Source of the DNA: Branchiostoma belcheri
Taxonomy: Eukaryota; Chordata; Leptocardii; Amphioxiformes; Branchiostomatidae
Reading direction: 5' to 3'
DNA length: 64,000 nucleotides
Assembly (NCBI RefSeq): GCF_001625305.1
Contig: NW_017804453.1
Span: 867,196 to 931,195 of the forward strand
A program made the translations under genes and the position numbers. Shown piece after piece: positions 59,972 to 64,000 of this stretch. Each line of letters starts with the position of its first letter. The stretch's first letter is position 1. Below the pieces are notes generated by a model. The model saw only the letters and a program-made list of their open reading frames with translations. It was not told the DNA's origin and did no database searches.

Positions 59972-61740
59972 CTATCCAAATCTTGGCAACGAAAGAGAGT
60001 GGCCACCTGGAGAAGAAAAAGAAGAAGGCGTAGAGCAATAAATAAAGATGTGTCTAGCATGCAAACTGTATATTTATTATTAGTAGCATGTGTAATGTTA
60101 ATTCTAGTGGTTGAGCATCACGTTTGTGGATTGAAAGGTTTGGGGTTCCAATCCTGGACAGGCCGCTGGCGTTCAGCTGAGAAGAGATTTTTTTTATTTA
60201 CCGCCTTAAGGCGTAACACACCAGTTCTGTATAGTAAGTACAAGCTGCATAAGACTAGCCTGTAAGGTTTTATCCACTCACACCGGGAAGGCTTCTCTTT
60301 CGATAAGTGTGATAGGATCATTAACGTGCTTGAAGTGTGGGTCACCTCAAACACAAGAGGCGTAACCTACTGAAGCTAGGTAAAGCGCCTTTCTCAAGGG
60401 TACAACACTGTGGTCTGCTAGGGATTCAAACCCAGAACTTTTAGATTCTATATCAACAACACTAACCACAAGACAAAATTGTCAGCCTCCATGCTACATA
60501 TAAGGGTTATAATCTTGTAAACGATTTGTACTAAGGTCCACACATTAGCACATCGCCGTGGGAGAGTCGCCGTCTTGCATATCTGTGTTTCGTTCTGTAA
60601 CATGTTGAAAGGAGTGTCCTTACTCCTCGATACTACATTGGAATTTGTTTCAGAAGGGAGGCAAGCGTGCATTAAGACGTACGATCGAAGAAGCGAAACT
60701 TGGTCCATAGGTACGATACGCTGTAACCTAGACTAGTAGTCAACAGCGGGTACAAAAGTAGTTGTAAACAGCGCTTTACATCATCGCCAGGAAAAGAAAG
60801 TTGAAAGACCCACTGATACATACACACGGGACTAACGCCTGACAGAACTATTCATCTGTCTTCCCTAAAAGCCGACAAAATGTATACGGCTTTATATTGC
60901 AGGAGAAATATCGCCGTGAAATGTCAGGATTTTCGTGATGTCGCTTGGTCCCTTCTTACAGAGATGGGTCTTTCTATCCGGATATCCCAGTAGGCAAAAG
61001 CTAAAGGTCTTGGAAGATTAAGTAGTGATGTGTGCAGGTTAAAAGGTGATCTGTACGCCGTAATGTACAACGTTCATCACACGGAAGAGGAGCTTTCAGC
61101 ACAATGTAGATGATGGACGCATGTCTGATTTGACTTTGTAACTCCTGTCACGCTGAGCTAGGTAACAATATTTCACTGTGGTCCTTACATGTTACTTCTT
61201 TTCCCGGTCTCACTTGATGGCAATATACTGGTAGACATTCGGAAACGACCTGTTTTTGTTATTAAAGAAACACCTGTAAGACGGCCACCCCCGGGACCGA
61301 GGTAAAGTGGTCTTCTAGAGGCCGCTAAATGTTTGTGCCTATGGAAAAAAATCGGGACCGGCAAAACGTGGTTTGATGGCGAAGTGGCCAGCCTGAAGGG
61401 GTCACCGCTTAGGCAGGTTTGACTGTTAAGTTTAAAGAAAGCAAAACAAAACAGTACAGAGACAAACTAAGAGAAACAGCCAGCAATAGGTTACATATTT
61501 GGTGGTTGAATGAAAGATGGACTCACTCCCTGTCCAGGTCCCCTCTCCGATCCTGCTACACTGGATGGGGAAACGGTCGCACAGTTTGGCCATCATCACT
61601 GACATGCGGGACCCTCCAGGCGGGGTGTTGTTCATAACCAGCTCCAGCATCGTGATGAAGCGCCGCGTGTCCTCGGCCTCATCAGCCAGACCCACCGCCA
61701 GCACACTCAGCACCACAAGACACAGCGTGGCTCGAAACAT
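59972..61740 (-). CDS. Secreted peptide precursor, possible RFamide neuropeptide
   Basis: Two coding exons: 61740-61527 and 60006-59972. Exon 1 ends in phase 1 (ACA GGG A before GTGAGTCC). Exon 2 follows a long pyrimidine tract and CTCCAG, then reads to TAG. A donor AAG-GTAAGT at 59951-59950 shows the exon continues into a spliced 3' UTR. The product is 82 aa. It starts with signal peptide MFRATLCLVVLSVLAVGLA, then DEAEDT-RR (dibasic site), a two-cysteine loop LCDRFPIQC, and the end GHSLSLPRFG. A terminal Arg-Phe-Gly is the usual substrate for C-terminal amidation to RFamide. No family is firmly recognised; the loop pattern C-x6-C with P-I-x-C recalls allatostatin C only loosely. Exon 1 is well supported, exon 2 moderately. 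Confidence 0.6.
60098..60475. mobile_element. Two tRNA-derived SINE heads facing each other
   Basis: Plus strand: A box TAGTGGTTGAGC at about 60105 and B box GGTTCCAATCC at 60144. Minus strand, from about 60473: A box TGTGGTTAGTGT and B box GGTTTGAATCC, followed by TTGTACCCTTGAGAAAGGCG. That last segment resembles the common deuterostome SINE body CCCTTG-GCAAGGC-CTTTA. The whole lies in the intron of the peptide gene. Confidence 0.6.
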
Positions 61741-61809
61741 ACTTCTTCTTCAAGGCTTACGGAAACGTCTGGTAGCGGGAGAAGTGGTCGAAAGGGTGGA
61801 CTCGTCGTC

Positions 61810-61817
61810 TTTTTATA
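61810..61817 (-). promoter_or_regulatory. TATA box of the secreted peptide gene
   Basis: The minus strand reads AGCTATAAAAAGACG, about 70 bp before the ATG at 61740. Transcription would begin near 61782, leaving a 5' UTR of about 40 nt. Confidence 0.7.
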
Positions 61818-61829
61818 GCTAGCTCTCGT

Positions 61830-64000
61830 GGCGAGAGGTGACTAACGTAATTTATGAATGAGCGGGGGAAGCCAGGATCATCCCTTGTACCTACGTTCCA
61901 CCTACACACAAATATGAAATGTAAGGCCAAGAAAAAACATTATGTGTTTTCGGTTACAGTCGTGGAAAAAAGTAGGGTCGATAAGTAGGGTTTATCTCTA
62001 GATACAGCGAATACAGTTTACCAATGCAAAGCTGAAATGCATCAGGACCAGGGCTGTCTCCTGGGCCTATTAAATGAATATTCAGTGTCTTCCTTTGATG
62101 AAAAAAACTCATTTGAACCGCATATGCATCCATAATGTTAAGTACCCAAAAATGTCAATACTGCTTCTTTCGGACGTTAGCACTAGAAAAAAGTCCATTT
62201 GGAAATCTTAGCTTCCGCAGTTTAGTGAGTTAATTGCAAGGATATGATAGTGGCGGGATTCTTATCTTAGCAAAATGATGGATTGGGACAGCAAATTAAT
62301 GCAGCGATATTCGTCGGCTATTTTCATAGTGGCTGTATTATGTTATCTATTGGCCGTGGAAGTGTTTAAATCTTGTATCAGTCAGGAAGAGACGACGTTT
62401 CTACCCCATTTAGAAATCTCAGGTCAAGTTCAGTGATTTGAAAGATATTGTGGCGAGGCAGTTACTGTTGAGGCCGCAAAAGTGATGGGTGTTGCGTCAT
62501 AGCCATGGGACAACAAACCTACTGACTAATGAGATGATACTTACGAAGTGCACTAGCTTCACTTTATCTGAAGGAGAGGCGGCAGCAGGAAATTTCGTCG
62601 GGACGGGGGGGGGGGGAGTACGGAGATGTTGGAGACTTGCCTTAGACGCAGGACGACCTTTAAATCTAAACAATTTGAAACGCTATTTTCTGCATTTTGA
62701 GAAATTTGCTACCTGAATTTCACGTCTATGTTAAAGTATACATTTTGCCTTGTATGATTTTGTATGTATGATTGTAGACTGCCGGGCTATAATCTGTAGT
62801 TCAGTGCATGTTCTAGATAATCTTGGACAGATGACATGGATTTGAAACTGTATACCTCAAGAAGAGTCTTTATTTCACTCTCGCGGATGGTTTGAGCAGA
62901 TGAACAATATAATTGTTTCAAGGAAAATATGCGGAGATATGAGGTTACCATATGGATGTTTGGCTGATGTGATAGGTTTATATCTAAACCAAATAGATGC
63001 ATGCAAATTTCACGAGATGTCCCAAATGAGTAAGAAAGGATCAAGACGTTACAAAAAAGCTAATAAAATGTCTCGAAAAGCCAAGGGTAACTTAGTCACG
63101 AAACAAAGTCATTACTGTACTTCTCCGCCCATTCTTTATTGATAGGGTCTAAGTATAACACATCATTGATAAAACATTAACAAGTAGGCTTTTGTGTCGT
63201 ACTAGCTCATCACACACCTCATAACTCGGTCCACTTAGGGATGTGTCTACGTAAACCTACGTACACTCTGACGTAATGTCCTAGATGGACATACGAATTT
63301 CCTTGATGGCAGTATTAAAAGATTTGTGAAGTCATGCATCACAATGTACAGTCTGGTTTGGCGAAGTACAACAAAGTTTTGCTTGGAAACTTTATCCTTA
63401 CAATGTACTCGGTATATATACATATACTACATGTCAGGACGCTCACAGAATTACAGGTCTTTTCTTTCTATCTTAATGCGCCTACAATTAATGTTTTTTT
63501 CCGCAAGGAAACACGTACATGCATCATCGTATGTCGTAGCTTTGATTTTAATTTTCAAAGTACTGTGCCCATTTATTCCGAGGCTCAAATTTACGGTCGA
63601 AACCCTCCATCGTAGGCGCATTGTACGATGTATGTGACCGGGGCTTAAGTCCATATCCCTGGCTTCAATCTTGTTTTATTCATATCTATGCCTAATAAAA
63701 CAAACATAGCGTTACCAACGAAATTGTGTTTCATATCTGAACAGTGTCCTTCGTTTTACTGATACGTGAAGCTCTTTAAGAGGGGATAGTTTAAGCTGCT
63801 CTTTGAACAGAAAATGCCACGTGCTTCCAGATCAAGTATTGACCGATACGACGGGAGAACGAGAGTACACTAAACTGATAGAATATGTACATTAGCACTA
63901 ATCTCTTCCCCACTTTGGAGTAATAGCACTCCATGGATCTGGCAGACACCCATAAATGCCTCCGTAAGATGACTGCTAACTTGCGTCAGGAGTCTAAGCA
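61830..64000. other. Region without recognised genes
   Basis: Upstream of the secreted peptide gene. It contains a G-run at about 62604-62618 and a possible half-copy of the CGGTCACAT MITE (inverted GCGCCTAC/GTAGGCGC arms, ending GTATGTGACCGG near 63641). No exon is supported. Confidence 0.45.

Overview
This is a window of an invertebrate chordate genome, most probably a lancelet (Branchiostoma-like cephalochordate). Genes are split into short exons with consensus GT-AG introns, introns are full of small non-autonomous transposons, and there are two 20-N scaffold gaps. One stathmin gene appears to stand for the several vertebrate paralogues. Two haplotype copies joined in tandem fit a very heterozygous animal. 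The species call is inference. All exon models were built by eye from splice consensus, reading phase and family similarity.

Left part (1-27.7 kb). The first seven coding exons of RTEL1 (helicase, minus strand) run from 8345 to 551 and continue off the left edge. Head to head with it, on the plus strand, is a stathmin gene (13002-26443). RTEL1 and STMN3 are also divergent neighbours on human 20q13.33, so this is probably ancient microsynteny. The stathmin gene carries a symmetric phase-1 cassette exon coding an SCG10/STMN2-type palmitoylation anchor, plus two alternative 3' terminal exons. It could therefore make both cytosolic and membrane forms. Its introns hold a decayed Tc1-like transposon beside a scaffold gap. 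That transposon is flanked by two 309-bp copies of one locus, best explained as empty-site and filled-site alleles placed in series.

Middle (27.7-57 kb). After about 4 kb with no recognisable gene come three tandem SLC17-like (major facilitator) transporter units on the minus strand. The right-hand unit (55407-46743) is complete but has two 1-base frameshifts. Its close paralogue (43237-36488) shares exon sizes, a 15/18-nt microexon, a long His/Lys-rich loop and a duplicated promoter block. In that copy the C-terminal tail exon has no stop and splices in phase into a third, diverged SLC17-like unit (35671-31543). This predicts either a two-transporter fusion protein or a choice between a composite terminal exon and splicing. 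One exon of the third unit is missing at the 33.5 kb gap.

Right part (57-64 kb). A small secreted-peptide gene on the minus strand (61740-59972) has a TATA box, a signal peptide, a dibasic site and a two-Cys loop. Its C terminus is Arg-Phe-Gly-stop, which suggests an RFamide-type neuropeptide precursor. The rest is non-coding sequence, a two-headed tRNA-derived SINE arrangement and small inverted-repeat elements.
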